Under the pieces are notes generated by a model. That model ran no database searches and had not been told where the DNA came from. It was given only the letters and a program-made list of their open reading frames with translations. The position numbers and the translations under genes were made by a program. Positions 12,021-24,349 of a stretch of DNA of 64,000 bases are shown here, piece by piece. The number at the start of each line of letters is the position of its first letter. The first letter of the stretch is position 1. Source of the DNA: Angiostrongylus vasorum (Eukaryota; Nematoda; Chromadorea; Rhabditida; Metastrongylidae); assembly GCA_018806985.1 (NCBI GenBank), contig JADANN010000431.1, forward strand, positions 1,478,647 to 1,542,646, given 5' to 3'.

Positions 12021-14215
12021 GTTTAAGGCAAAGCAAGCCAGCAAATTTAACAACAAACTTCGTCATTAAGAATGAAATTCTGTGAATTTTTCTGTTTTAT
12101 TCTAACATTCTTAATTTTTTCTTTCTTATATTAAAGAGTTCCAAAGAGACTTAAAGAATTTTACCCTACGATCAATCTCTTAGAATGACCGACTCACCGC
12201 GAGCACGCTAAATATAACATCGGATTCAGACCACAGTAAATTGTAGTATAGGTTTATCGCGAACATAGTCCATATCGAATTCGGGAAGAAAAAATCGTGA
12301 TAGTGCCAGAAGGTGATCAAAGCTGGTCAGTACCAAAAAATAGAAATTGCTGCATGAATGATTAAATATAAGTCAGTCTTTCGTACAGTGTTCAACTCAT
12401 GCTTCATCTGAAATTGTAGCCAGTGAAGCACTGTAGTGCTGCACATATAATTAACAATAGTGAGCATATTAATAGCGATAGTATTAACTTTATTTCGGTT
12501 TTTAACCTGGTAGAACTGGTCAAAAACAATCGTGAAATACTTCCTCGCTAAGGACGGTTTGCAAAGGCTCCAGCATACTTTTCCCTTCGCCCTCAGTCGT
12601 TATCGAAGATGATAGTTTGTTTTGAGGTGTGGTGATGTTTCGAGTGTCATTCTTTTCACCTATAAAACATTTCCGACCGCTAATAGAAGATAACGATGTG
12701 AGCCTCAGTCAGGCTGGCTTCTAGTCGATCCTGGATAAAACTTGAATCTTCTTGTCAGTACATCCCACAGTTATTCCTCTTCTTATTTATACAATCCACT
12801 CATCCGTGTCTCTCCTTCTATTTATTTCTCTCTGAGTGCAGGAGATAGGACATTTTGAAAATCTGAACATCTCCGGCTATATATTGGATGTGAAATGCTT
12901 CGGAAGTTCTTCTGATGACGAATCACCTTCTCAGTGTGGTTAGGCGACCACTGCAAGTCTCAGCTGCGTGGCGGCGCGCTTTTGCCCAAAGTCAAATGCT
13001 CCTCGGGCGTAGTGTCCAGGTCGGTTAAATGGTCGCCAGACTCTCTAAGAGGTCCTAATGCGGCCAATGTCGCACTCTTAGTCCTGCGAAATTCCATATT
13101 CGTGTGGCTTTCATGGTCATAAACAATGCAGTCTCTACAACCAAAGACCACCTTCATGGTTTTATCCGGCATTACACAATATATTTCTCATGGATATACA
13201 GTTTCTGTTTTACTACTGGATATCCGAAAAAGCTGACGAACTGGTTGGCAAGGTGAAGGATTGATACCAATCTTGAATTATCACTGTGACTCGATGTAAT
13301 CCATTTCACGGATTTCAACACACTGATTCAGTCTGGTTTCTGACACTCTTTATCCATGAAGGTCTTCGAAATTCTAGTGTGCGTTTGCCTCACTAACTGA
13401 CGACTTTTTATTCTTAATTGATGCCGTTTAACACTGAGCAAGTTGATTATTGCTAGAATCCTTTGGCTTTAATTGAGCGCTCTCAGGTTTTCAGCACAAA
13501 CATTCTTGGACCTCTGCAGATTAGAGGGGACCTTTACTTAACAAGCCTGATATCAATTTGCCAACTCCGAGGAAGTGCTAGGATTGTATGACCCTGAGCG
13601 AGGTCAAACCAGTCGATCTACCGTATCGAGCAGCACTCTAGCTATTGCGCTTCCAGCGTCCGGAATCATTAAATCCAGCGAAAAGAGGACAAAAGGGTCA
13701 TTTATCACCAATAGCCAAACAAACCTTTACTACTGTTACAGCAATCGTTATGTAGATAATGAAGGTGCATATAATAAAAGGCATGCAAGCGATGTATTCA
13801 ATGAGTGCCAGTATAACGGAGCCTTGTTCATTTGTGTACGACCACGAGAACCTAAAACATTTCAAATGTGACATTTTTGCTTAATTATTACTATGCCAAA
13901 TATTTATTGCACTTTAAATGCCATCTAAAAGGAAGTAGTGGGAGCATCTGTTAAAAGATAATGTTAGAAAGTGCTTAGGTTTCACCTCCTTGGATCGTAC
14001 AAGGCTTCTGCAAAGGTGAGTTGGCATGCCAAAAACACAAAACAGTACGTAAACGTCAACAATACGCCAACCTGAAGTGGGTTTTGTTAAAGAACTGTTT
14101 CTCCATGCCTCATACTTTTTCTCTACTTTTTAATTTTTTACTAGTGTTCTTACGGGAATAGACCTATTACATTGTTGCACCGTTAGATAGTGCAAAAGGC
14201 ACTGGTGTAAAAAAA

Positions 14216-14500
14216 GATAAAGCTCTCGGCGTTGATCAATCTCTGAGGGATGCGCCATTCATGCGACTTCATTAAGCATCGTTGGAGGTACTTGAATGCA
14301 TATGTGGCCTTTACAATGACTCGCGGTGGCTTACCACTGTATCGAGCCAGTGCTGCTGTCCCCCCAGACAAGTCTGGCACCAATTCGCCGACCCCGGAGG
14401 GATGGGAGGATGGAAGGCATGGTGAGCCATAGGTGCGGGAATCGATTCCACGTCTGTGTCGCAGTGGCTCCTCCAACCACTGCGCCACACGCGCCCCATG
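14216..14500 (-). repeat. SINE-A copy in intron 3 of receptor copy 1
   Basis: Same strand as the gene. Its tail complement GGATAAAGCTCTCGGCGTTGATCA lies at the left end and the tRNA head complement at the right end. A small GGAGGATGGAAGG duplication appears in the core. This insertion is not found at the matching place in receptor copy 2. Confidence 0.85.
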
Positions 14501-14929
14501 GCCCATCAAGCCGTGGTACTCTGGAACAACAATAATCGCACTCAGATCACGCTCAGGTAGTATTGGAACTCTAGGTGTGGAAAGAACACAGCAGTAGATT
14601 AAGCCAAGCCAACTCTCATATGAAGCCGATCGGTTTAATATGTTAAGGCTACAAATTAGGGAAAAGAGTTTAGCACTGAGTCTTGCCTATGAAGGCATAA
14701 ACGTCCGACATAAGTATGCCAAGAAGCACTACTGTTTTCTAAAAGAGGTAATGGCGAAGTGTTTGGCTTTAGTCTACCCCTTTGAGAAGCGCAATTCATT
14801 CGACTCGATCAATTGTAGTAAAGATATTCAAATGGATATGTAGCTTATACGGCAACGACTTGTGGATGCATGTCGATGTACCAAGTAAATCGAAATCTCA
14901 ATGTTTAACCATTATTTACTGGCTATTAA

Positions 14930-15215
14930 TTTGTTCACGACAGGGCATTATGTGAAATACAACGGTAATGGTGGTGATATATGAGCAAAACTCGGGCTGC
15001 TGGTGAGCTTCGAACCGGTGACTACCCATTTCGGAGGCTCACGTGTTGCGCACGGGATCAGCAAGGCCTTGCTTTGCTTTTCTCAATGAAAAAAATAAAA
15101 CTGTGGAAAAAGGAAATCACTGGTTTGAGGCATATTTTTGGGTTTTCGAGACTTGCTCATTTCTCAATATAAATGCCCTGCCTGAATAAATAATGGCCAG
15201 TAAATAAAAGTTAAG
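14930..15215. repeat. SINE-C copy (minus head, outward tails)
   Basis: TTGTTCACGACAGGGCATTATGTG, then GAGCAAAACTCGGGCTGC and GCTTCGAACC (complement of a B-box-like GGTTCGAAGC). A second tail in the other direction ends AGTAAATAAAAGTTAA at about 15199-15214. This looks like a head-to-head pair that has lost one head. A related pair lies at 27000-27480 in intron 3 of receptor copy 2. Confidence 0.65.
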
Positions 15216-15430
15216 CATTTTGATTTCGATTGACGTGATACATCAATGTGCCTCCACAACTCGTTGCCGTATAGACCAAATATAGCATTTAAACACCTTT
15301 GCTACCATTGATCGAATCGAATTAATTGTGCTTCTCTAAGGGATACACTAACGCTAAACGCTTCTTATTATCTCTTGTAGAAACAATGCTACTCTGCGAG
15401 TGGAATAATTTGTGCGCTCTATTGATGTAA

Positions 15431-15705
15431 AGGACACGTGTAGCGCAGTGGACCCTGCAATACACATCTGATCGATCCTTGCGGCCCAGGCCTACCAAGC
15501 CTTTCATCCCCAGGGTCGGCAAGCTGGCGCCATTCTTGTCTGGGAGAATAGCAATACTGACTATAAATCGGTACGCCACCGTAAGTCATTGTAAAAAGCC
15601 ACATATGCATTCAATCACCTCCAACGATGCTTTAAAAAGTTAAATGCACAGCGCATCGCTCAGGGATTGGTCAACGCCGACAGCTTCATCCTTTTACCCT
15701 TTATT
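15431..15705 (+). repeat. SINE-A copy, shortened head
   Basis: GTAGCGCAGTGGACCCTGC shows a deletion in the head, but the core and tail are present (GCCGACAGCTTCATCC). It lies inside intron 3 of receptor copy 1, opposite to the gene. Nothing else is recognised in the intron from 15706 to 16764. Confidence 0.82.
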
Positions 15706-17655
15706 GATGGAGAACAGTTTACTTTAGTTTCTCACAAAAAAAATTTTGTTCACATTGACCGTTGCTTCAATAACTTAGACATTTGTGCGTCTCCTCAGTA
15801 GATGACAAAACAGTCAAAGGTACATCCACGGTAGAGTAGAGGCCGTAGATCGAGTACGGGCGGGGGAGAACGTTAGACATGAACGTAATGGCAAGGCTTG
15901 ATGCCAGTAACTATCCCGTTGCCAACATTCCCATTTATGCGAAATATTTCCCGCAAAGCTGAAAGACTGAGCGGTCTAGCCATTGCTTTCAAGAGTTACA
16001 TTTCATTGATAAGTTAACATGGAAATGGTAAAATTCTTTTCAAAGAGTCTTGCTTAGGAGTCTTTTAACCAAGAATAGAATGTTGACTTGCTAAAGCTGA
16101 GTTATTGAAAGCGTAATAGCAGAAATGGGGGTATACCTTCCAGTCCACTGTGCGACTTCCCATTCGCAAGATCAATAGCATTTGTTTTATTTGTACTTCT
16201 AAGTTAAACACACGTGGCAGAGAATTCATCAACCTACGATTCTGTCGAGCTGAGAAGAAAAGGGCGTTTGTCTACGATACCCAGCCGCGAACAAATGAGT
16301 CTTACCCACAAAAAACCCTGACAAGCCACCTCTAGCAAACCTTTCTCGACTAGCCTTTTCTCAGAAAACACTAACGATTGACTTAAACGAAATATGTGGT
16401 ACTCCTTGAAAGAAAGAGCATGTGTACGGACAATTCTGCAGCCCCTTCAGGAAGGAATGCAGATTTCACCGGTGTTGGATTGACTTGAAGGGACCACAAG
16501 TGTGACCCGAAACATATCTGGGAAAAAGACGGTTATCCTCGCTCGAGTAGTTGCAAATCGTTCTCCTTATTGAATGAAACTCATCGGTAGTAATGCTGAC
16601 AACACTAACAAGTTTCGGTTTCGTGAACTAAATCATTAGAAAAGTAGACTACCTACCGCATAGCTATTCTGAACTGCTAATATTTCCAAAAGATGCTTTT
16701 TTCTGCCGTTAATAGAAAAATAATTTGTGATTCATCCACATTCACTTCTAGTGTTTCTCCCTACCTTCACTAGCAGTTGAAATTTTGAAGTCGGACTGGC
16801 GATTTTTTCGGATTGTCAGTAGACGATATAAAGATATGATGAGTGATAAGGGAAATAGACCCACCCATGCCGAGTTTAAAGTGGCTCCCATGATCTGAAA
16901 AAATTAATGGTAACAATGGCAATCACCCTTATCACCTAGAAAATCTCTCCAAATATGATGATGTCGTGAACCATTGAGGGAGGAACTATAACAAGAACAA
17001 AATTTTGCCGTCTGCCCAACGAACGATTGTGCAGTATCGTCGAAGGGTTTTGAAAAACCGATCCACAGCAGTAAGTGCTGTTCTTTTGGTGATAGGCTTG
17101 CCACGGGTTTCTTGGGAAACCAAAAAAAGTAAAAATTTTTTCAAATCAACAGCATGTCAGGCGTGTTAAAACATATTTGGTTTCCGTGGCTTTTTCTTGA
17201 ACACGGCATCCTATTAGACAGTCAAACATACAGTGAGAAGATTACAAACCCGGCTAAGATATGGAAAAGAAGAGTTTATGTTAGGCCATATGGTCACGAC
17301 TCCACTATAGATATGGCAGATCAGTTGAATACAGTCGAGAATTCCGATATAGAACATTAGTCGAAACGCTTGAAGTTTACGGAAATCGTTGTTGGTGTGT
17401 AGAGCCTGGAAAAAAAGCCATATAGGAAGTAATCTGTTTACATCGTCCAAAAATTGGCGAACTGTTGCCACAGTTGATTCTATCTCGAAGTACGGTAAGA
17501 AATGAAGAAACAAGCAAAACACTTGCCATGTTGAAAATCAGATGAACAAATAATAGTAGAATTGGAAAAATAATGTATACAACACCGACGAAGAGTGAAC
17601 TATTCAATTCTGGCGAAATCTTCTCGATCACTGCTACAGTAGCAGTTTCGTACAT

Positions 17656-17666
17656 ATCTGAAAAGC
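17656..17666 (-). promoter_or_regulatory. Splice acceptor 2 bases upstream of receptor copy 1 start codon
   Basis: On the minus strand GCTTTTCAG|AT precedes the ATG at 17655. An acceptor this close to a start codon is the usual mark of spliced-leader trans-splicing in nematodes. A cis-spliced 5' UTR exon is the alternative. Confidence 0.5.
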
Positions 17667-17894
17667 ATTTTTTAATTAAAGGACCACGTGAGAATTAACC
17701 AAACAAAAACGCAAGGAAAACACAAGGAAAGTGAACAGGGTCTGTCAGGTATTTCACGAAGCCAATCCCATTAAGAATCACTACAGTAATGTAGATAGAG
17801 TTTGAGAGGTTGGACTATACCCTATGCTTGACCTTCTTCAACAAAATGCATCACAAAAATTGAACAGACTAGAAAAAATTGATAAAAGAGAAGT

Positions 17895-18305
17895 GATAGG
17901 GTACAGCTACAATGATGGTGAGATATTTGAAAAACTCCGGATCGCAGGTGTTTTCGGTGGGGATCGAACACGTTATTACCCTTTCCCGGGGCTTACGTGT
18001 TCACCACCGAACTATGCGGTTCATTTTTTCACCTTTCTCTGAGCTAGGTTTCTATTTACGTTCTAATGCCATCAGCCATCACCCGTCCGCGGTATTGATC
18101 TAAAAAGCACAAATCGGGATTTAAGCCCGCTGTGAACTCGCATGGTGTGGTGGTGAAGGTGCTAGCCCATGGAAACGGTAACAGCGTGTTCGATACCTAC
18201 CGCACACACCTGCAGTCCGTAATTTTGTAAATATCTGGGCATCACTATTGTTGTAGCTCACGTAATGCAACCGTGGGAAATTGTAATGAGCAATAAATAA
18301 GAAGT
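17895..18305. repeat. SINE-B head-to-head inverted pair
   Basis: The minus copy (about 17905-18020, with GTTATTACCCTTTCCCGGGG) and the plus copy (about 18130-18270, with GCATGGTGTGGTGGTGAAGG) are separated by the same spacer type seen at 10850 (AAAAAGCACAAATCGGGA). The plus tail runs to AATAAATAAGAAGTTAACATT. Confidence 0.75.
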
Positions 18306-18865
18306 TAACATTGGAAATGATAAGGTTTTGCTACCTATGGAGAATCCGACAGTACCACTCTCGTTGCGAAGGCATGATGCCATATATTGACAGAGCGTAG
18401 AAGACATAACTACTACGTGATGCAGTAGGACAGACAGTTGTAAATTCAGTACAATGGTTCACAAAAGATTGCTCATTCCGCACTGGAAAACGCTAACAAA
18501 GCATTCTATTTCGCTGCAGTCGATAATGCTGCGGTATTGCAGGCTTACAGTACAAATCTTGAAGTGTTCCATGCAGGACCACTGTCCGTGTCTACAAGCA
18601 GACAGTTCTATCTTTATTAAAACATGATGTGTAGTCGAAGTTATTTTGGCGGCAGAAATTTGTGGAAAAGAGCTACAACCGAATATACAGGACTAAGTGA
18701 TGCACGGAACTCACCAATCATATGAATAAAAGGTGAACGGCAAAGAGGAATGCCCAATCAACGTTTTTAGTTTGTTGATAAGCCGACTTGGGAAAATTTA
18801 GCTGACGAGCTTTAATAGGACACAAAGAGAATGAACTTTTTTTCAACAGGCAGAAAAAACGCTGG

Positions 18866-19138
18866 TTAAAATGAAACCGAAGTGAATTTGCACGCTGCCA
18901 AGATGAGGCATTTGAGGTTAAAATGAATATCAAGGATTGAATGAGCTTCGTTTGCAGTGAATGACAAACTCGGAAATACTTCACAAGAGGGGCGGTTCTT
19001 AACATTCGGCTCACTGCTATTAGTGAACCAAAGTTTAGAATTAGCGCTCTCGTCATAACAAGCAGCTGCGAAATTGAAAACCTCTTTAAAATCCAAGACA
19101 AGAGAGCCTAACCGATTTTCAGTGTTCTCTGTCACCAT
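18866..19138 (-). CDS. Possible terminal exon, unrecognised
   Basis: An open minus-strand frame of about 90 codons follows an acceptor-like GACTTAG and ends in TAA at 18866. Its sequence looks protein-like (LVLDFKEVFNFAAACYDES, then KNRPSCEVFPSLSFTANEAH). No partner exon upstream was found and a second minus-strand frame is also open over much of the same DNA. I do not recognise it; it may be chance. Confidence 0.22.
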   Translation of the reverse strand: MVTENTENRLGSLVLDFKEVFNFAAACYDESANSKLWFTNSSEPNVKNRPSCEVFPSLSFTANEAHSILDIHFNLKCLILAACKFTSVSF

Positions 19139-19735
19139 ACTGTCAACTAAGTCTTTAACGTGGATAAAAGGAGACTTTCATTTATCCCAAAGTCCGTTTT
19201 TGCTGTGTCAGATTGGCTTATATGGTGCTGGCCATACAACTATTTCGACTTACGTAGGCATGTGTTTATTTATTTATTTGAGCATGATTTTGGAAGCCTA
19301 ATAGTTGGAAATGCAGAGCAGTATCCTCACTGAAGCACTCTACTCACTGGCTGAACCTTGGCTGGTCGGATCGAGCCCGCCGCCTCTCTGGAATGAAAAG
19401 TTTGACAGGATAAGTTCTTTTCGATTATCATAAGCCAGCGACTATCGTGACGAGGATCTGGCTAGGCTCTCATAGAGCTGTGCCAAGATTCCACTGGAGA
19501 GCTTCGACCAGCAATCGACGATATTCATAAGGAAAAAAAATATCCTAAGCTGGTGCCGAACACACGCAAAACTGGGCACCTTCGTTGATGACGTGCTAGA
19601 AACCACACAGTACATGCTGACGTGTGATATAAGTGGATAGATAAACAAGTAAATGACCAGATAAATATCTGTACAAGTGCGTGCAGACAGACGATATAAG
19701 ATCTTAAAGACAGAAAAACAGCAGACAAGGTCGAG
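19139..19735. other. Non-coding, nothing recognised
   Basis: Overlapping open stretches on the minus strand (19442-19979) are low in protein character and partly shadow the start of the LINE at 19740. Confidence 0.4.
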
Positions 19736-19739
19736 GCTG

Positions 19740-21480
19740 TAGATGCTGGGAAAAGCATTCACAAAGACCACCGAAACTTCGCAATCCCAAAATCAAGATG
19801 GTTGCACACCGACGCGCAGACGGAACAGTTATAGCGTCCTGAAAAACAATGAAGAAAAACCATGCATTAAAACTACTTGAATCTTTCCAGTATCCACATA
19901 CTCGCACCCTTATATTAAATAGAGGAGGGTGGATATATCGTACCATCGGCTTTCCCGATTCTCCCTTCAGAAATCCCACATGCTATTTCGTCGGTGAAAA
20001 AACCAAACAATACCAGGTTCGGAAATGATAAGATCTAAACACCTGCACAACTTTCCGCCAGTCCTCCTAAAAACACTGGCTCGGCTCTTCACACGTTATC
20101 AACCTGAATTCAAGATTCCTGCTCAGTGAAAGACCAGCAAAACCGTGCTTTTATTTAAGAAGAATGACCTCCACGATGCCGGCATCTATTCTTCAATCTG
20201 CTTACTGCCTGTCGTCTACAAAATTTTAACTCGAGTCACCCCTAGACAGGATTGACAAAACACTGGAAGAAGGGGAAGCAGCCATGTGAGCAAGCAGGGG
20301 TTTCGAAGAGGAATTACCAGACCATTTACACACGATAACAAGAATCGCTACAGTATCGCCAGAGGACAAAGAACCGATCTCTCTCGTTTCCATCGATTAA
20401 AAAAAGCTTTTTGACCCAAATGAGCTAGAAGCAATCATGGAAGCCCTGCGCAGCCTGGAATTCCTTACGCAGTGCACAAAGATTCTTCATGAGCTATATA
20501 AAAACTTTGCAACCAAGATATCACCATTCAACAACGGTGTTAACATCAACGTCAAAAAGAGGGTTAGGCATAGCGGCACCCTCTCTCCAAAATCATTTCC
20601 CGGCGCACCCGAGAACGTCATGTGAACACTGACACGGGACAACATGGGAGTGCAAATTCACGGCCCACAATTATAACAAAATCGTTTTGTTGATAACATC
20701 ATTCATATAAAACTAAACATTAGCCAAGTAGAACGAATGTTTGTCGACTTTGACAAGGTCTGTGGAAAGTTTGGTCTTCAAATCAATCTCAGAGAAACGG
20801 TGTTCATGAATAGCTAATTTGATCGTGGGAGTCATTCATACTTGACAAAATGAATGTCTCCGAGTGTTCCAGTTACGTCCATCTATGCCGGAAAATAAAC
20901 ATAATGAACAGATTAGCTCCGCAGTTTAGCACGAGGAAGCAAGCAGCTAGCGAGTTTCAAGAGCATCGAGGATGTAGTGAAGAGACCAAAGAACACCAGA
21001 CTCCGCGCCACCTTTTCTACTCCACAGTTCTTCCTGCTTTAACGTATTCGTCAAAAACCTGGTCGCTGCGTAAGAATGATGAAAGATCACTCAGCGTTAT
21101 CGAACGCGCAGTTGAAAAGGGACGATACTAGGAGTATCCCGTTTCACACAAGGAAGGGATGATATCCGAAGCTCCGACCTGCGTCAACGATCAAAAATCA
21201 AAGATGTCGTTCTGTATGCCAAAACGTCGAAAATGGGGTGGGTCAGATATTCATTGTGTATGAGCGACAACCGTTAGACGAGAACCGTTAGTGGCTAGAT
21301 TTCTAGGGATGTCAAAACGTAGTGCAGGAAGACCTCCAACGCGATGGACGTAGTTTCTCACAAAAGCTCTAAAAGAAAGATATGATGATCAACAAGTCCC
21401 GAAACGGAGCACAACTCACTGGGCTACTCTAGCACGCGACAGGGACAAACAGATGATTTACTGGTACTCAGTGTTGTGTC
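19740..21480 (+). mobile_element. RTE-clade LINE copy 2, endonuclease missing, decayed
   Basis: Decayed linker (FRKDHRNFAIPKS-like, about 19755), then traces of the reverse transcriptase start (SVVYKILTRV-like, about 20210; KQAG near 20294). The FADD box is lost around 20685-20700. The C-terminal region is clearer ([19 protein letters not shown], about 21170-21230). It shares long stretches with the copy at 44210-45600, so both belong to one subfamily, different from the copy at 1-2440. Multiple stops and small deletions make it inactive. Confidence 0.85.
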
Positions 21481-21564
21481 TCGATAATCCACGTGCGAAA
21501 GGTGATGATATATTATGTTGTACACATGTCGACAGGGGGAGAGTATTGTAGTACTGATATAATG

Positions 21565-21625
21565 TGTGAGTAGCCCATCGCGAGTCACTGTATAGGTTAG
21601 GCTAAATATGCATTCAACACCTCTA
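21565..21625 (+). repeat. SINE-A fragment
   Basis: TAGCCCATCGCGAGTCACTG and AATATGCATTCAACACCTC match the 3' half of SINE-A; a faint tail (AAGAGCTTGATC) follows at 21729. The rest of 21480-22080 holds nothing recognised. Confidence 0.6.
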
Positions 21626-22079
21626 TTGTTGCTAAGTTTCTCACATACAAACTCTATATATTAGTTTCTATCGTCTATATATTAGTCCTTATAGTCTTTG
21701 GTATACATCCCTCAGATTAGTGGACGTCAAGAGCTTGATCTTTAAGGTTTTTCACCGTGTTGTGTCAGCTTTGACCTGTGGAATCCTGCTCTCTTCTTCA
21801 ATCATTTACAAAGAACTCTTCTCGAACGAATTCAATCCACCACAAGAGACTGTTGCTTTAGAAGAAAGTTCACATCCTAGAGACCTTTGGCGTTGAAACG
21901 GTGCCGGAATGTCTCTCCTTGAATACTGAACTTCGCCGCTTAACAACATTTTTTTTAAACAATCTGATAAAGAAGTTGAGTAGAGAACTTTTGCTAAAAA
22001 TCAAGAAGAGGAAATGTAGCATGTGCGATTAATTTGCTTGTTATGGAGCTTCCTTCTAACGGTTTATCACCTCATCGTG

Positions 22080-22432
22080 GCTAGGTTGTGTTCCTGGGTG
22101 TCGGACTGTGATGTACAGTGGTGCGAATCGTTCCCCCCAGCAGGGTTTCCCACGCTAAAAGGAGTCCAGCGTTTCCATCAAGAAACCTAACTAAGAGTAA
22201 ACCATTACCAGGATCCACCACCGTCCTTGTATCAAAGGCGCATGGTGGCAAATCTTCCTCTGATCCACAAGAGCTGCGACTGCCCGTGGTAGTGAAGACC
22301 TGGGGCAGACTTTGCCCAAGCTGACCTCGTGATTTCTGAGAACTACAATGGCTTAACCAGCAAATATCCGAAAAATGGTGATTATGCTGGAGCCAGCACA
22401 CCCAGTGAGGACGGGCCGTCCACTTGTCAAGT
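22080..22432 (-). repeat. R1 repeat copy, inverted (unclassified, contains an open frame)
   Basis: The reverse complement matches 35744-36100 across about 340 bp, starting with GACGGCCCGTCCTCACTGGG. An open frame of about 119 codons spans it and shares DPGxGLLLxRFxDGNAGLLL and DLPPCxFDTxTV with the other copy. I do not recognise the protein. It may be a leader or first open frame of a LINE, but no reverse transcriptase adjoins either copy in matching order. Confidence 0.7.
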
Positions 22433-22854
22433 AAGTACAAGGTATGGAGCTTTGCACCATCTGCCTAATTTACGTAACCTCTAGGTGGGGTTCTGCCCAT
22501 TTTAAGAAGAGTGGAGAAGCAGCAAATTGGAGGATCAGAAGAGTTGTTCAAAAATACTCGTCACCTTTGAATTCCAGCTGTAGGAATCCTAAGTTCAATA
22601 AAAAATTAAGGTTCTCTCATATATTTACTCCTTCCCTCATTACCGTCAGAATTAAATATTCCGCCTTTAAATTTTAGCTGATATCCTCATCGCCATTTGG
22701 ATTACTTAATATTATTATTTTGTATTACTTACTACTTTATCGTTTCCTTATTACCATTACTTGTTCTTCATTAGCTTTATTACTTTATTTATTATCTTAC
22801 TTTAATGGAGTAGGTATTGACCATGTTCATTAGGTTTGCGATTCAATCAACTCA

Positions 22855-23140
22855 TCTGCTGGTTCAACTCCCTCCCCGGGCTCGCTGGGCCTCTCATCTC
22901 TCCAGAGTCGTGAAATTGGTAACAGACTTGCCAGGACCGGGGTCACTACCTCCAAATCTACGTGAGAAACTCTGGCACGGCTACCTCAAGATACCAATAA
23001 GGAGTTAATTTTATTACCATTCAACGATATACGTAAAGAAGATGGCAGTCCTCAAGCAGCATCCGAACTCACACGAACAAGCTCAAGGACGCTCGCGGAG
23101 CATGGATTCGTTGAGAAGAATTGAACCTGGGAAGTAACAC
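22855..23140 (+). repeat. SINE-D copy, head eroded
   Basis: CTCATCTCTCCAGAGTCGTG, then CTGGCACGGCTACCTC and TCCTCAAGCAGCATCCGAAC correspond to the core and downstream part of the copy at 29392. The tRNA-like head is not recognisable. The stretch 23141-23798 holds nothing else. Confidence 0.55.
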
Positions 23141-23798
23141 AATCCACATGACATGAAAATTTCAGACCGTATAATCAAAAATTACAAAAAATATTGGTGT
23201 GATATAGCATCTTCCAACAAATTTGGACACTAAAAACATGATCATAACAATTTATTGTCTTAGAAGAAAATTCACAAATGTTGTCTATTAGCAAGTACCG
23301 AAAAAGTCATGGCCGCGCAATCACTGCAGTATTTCCGCGAAGCATTTTGGACTTAAAAGTTGTCAGTATACTGCTTTTCACGCTGGGAACCGACACAACT
23401 AGGGTGGTCTGCTCTGGTGAGGCCATGCAGAAGAACTGAAGAAACGAGTGGCGGATGTTCCTGGAAAAATACATATATCGTGGGATATTCATATTGGGCT
23501 TATTATTTCTATAGGTTCCGTAGTATTACGAAAGAGAGAACTTTACTTAGGGATGTATTTAATTAGAAGCTAAAAAAGCTGTTGTGTCGTCAGATAAAGT
23601 TCTACAATTGCTGGTGAAGTTTTTTCTTACATTTGTAAAACTTTACTTTACCCTGCTCTTTTTTTTACTTTTTCACTTTTTTTCATTACTGCTTGCCATT
23701 TTTCTGCTTTTACCATTTCTAATATCGTGTTTGTGGTATTTTTTAAAGAAGTTTTTTCCACGGTTCTTCTATTTTGCTTCAATATTACTGAGTTGTGG

Positions 23799-24080
23799 TG
23801 TGTTTGTGTGGCGTAGTGGTCACAGGCGCCCTGCAACAAACGTGTGACACCTATCCCCACGCCTATGGCCCACCAAGCCTTCCATCCCTCCAGAGTTGGC
23901 AAATTGGTATCAGACTTATCTGGGAAAGATATCAGGACTGGCTCGAGAAACCGGTAGGCCAGCGTGAGTTATTGTAAAGACCAGATATGCATTCAATAAA
24001 CACCAAATGATGCTTAATGAAGTCGAAAGCATGGTGCATTCCTCACGGATTGATCAACGCCGAAAACTTTTTATTTTCAT
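23799..24080 (+). repeat. SINE-A copy
   Basis: The head TGTGGCGTAGTGGTCACAGG, the core CACCAAGCCTTCCATCCCTC and the tail TCAACGCCGAAAACTTT are present. Confidence 0.85.
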
Positions 24081-24349
24081 TAGTGAGTTTGTCAGTCATT
24101 AGCTTGATAATGTCTTCATCTACAGCATGAAAGTACGGCTTAACGAGAAATTATGAAAATCATGAAGTAAAAACTGAAACAGTGCACATTTAAGAATAAA
24201 TTTTGTGATTATGAAAAAAAAATTACACACAGAAAACATATGAACATTGTTGTGTTTTTGTCTGAAATCCAAGAATTTTTTCACTATTGGAATTTGGCGA
24301 CACTTGAAGGACATCGCCGTACTTCAATCTGTGGCAGTTACCAACTCAC

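Larger units (their letters stand above)
12198..17655 (-). pseudogene. Chemosensory 7TM receptor copy 1 (serpentine, Srt-like), six exons, frame-broken
   Basis: Exons on the minus strand: 17655-17527 (TM1), 17405-17250 (TM2), 16894-16765 (TM3), 14071-13986 (TM4), 13851-13725 (loop and TM5), 12407-12198 (TM6-TM7). Exon borders and phases equal those of the copy at 24350-31198. Landmarks are FRLMFYIGILDCIQLI (TM2), IMGATLNSAWVGLFPLS (TM3), a W-S-Y loop before TM5, and GLNPMLYLA, an NPxxY-like end of TM7 readable after frame correction. Intron 1 begins GCAAGT, a GC donor. Breaks: one extra A near the end of exon 3; three extra T in T runs of TM6, giving an apparent stop; and a two-base loss in TM7. 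Correcting them gives the same exon lengths as copy 2. The last, tail-coding exon was not found. The family is inferred from TM2, TM3 and TM7 patterns typical of nematode serpentine receptors; Srt is the best guess. It could be a real gene with assembly errors. Confidence 0.72.
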
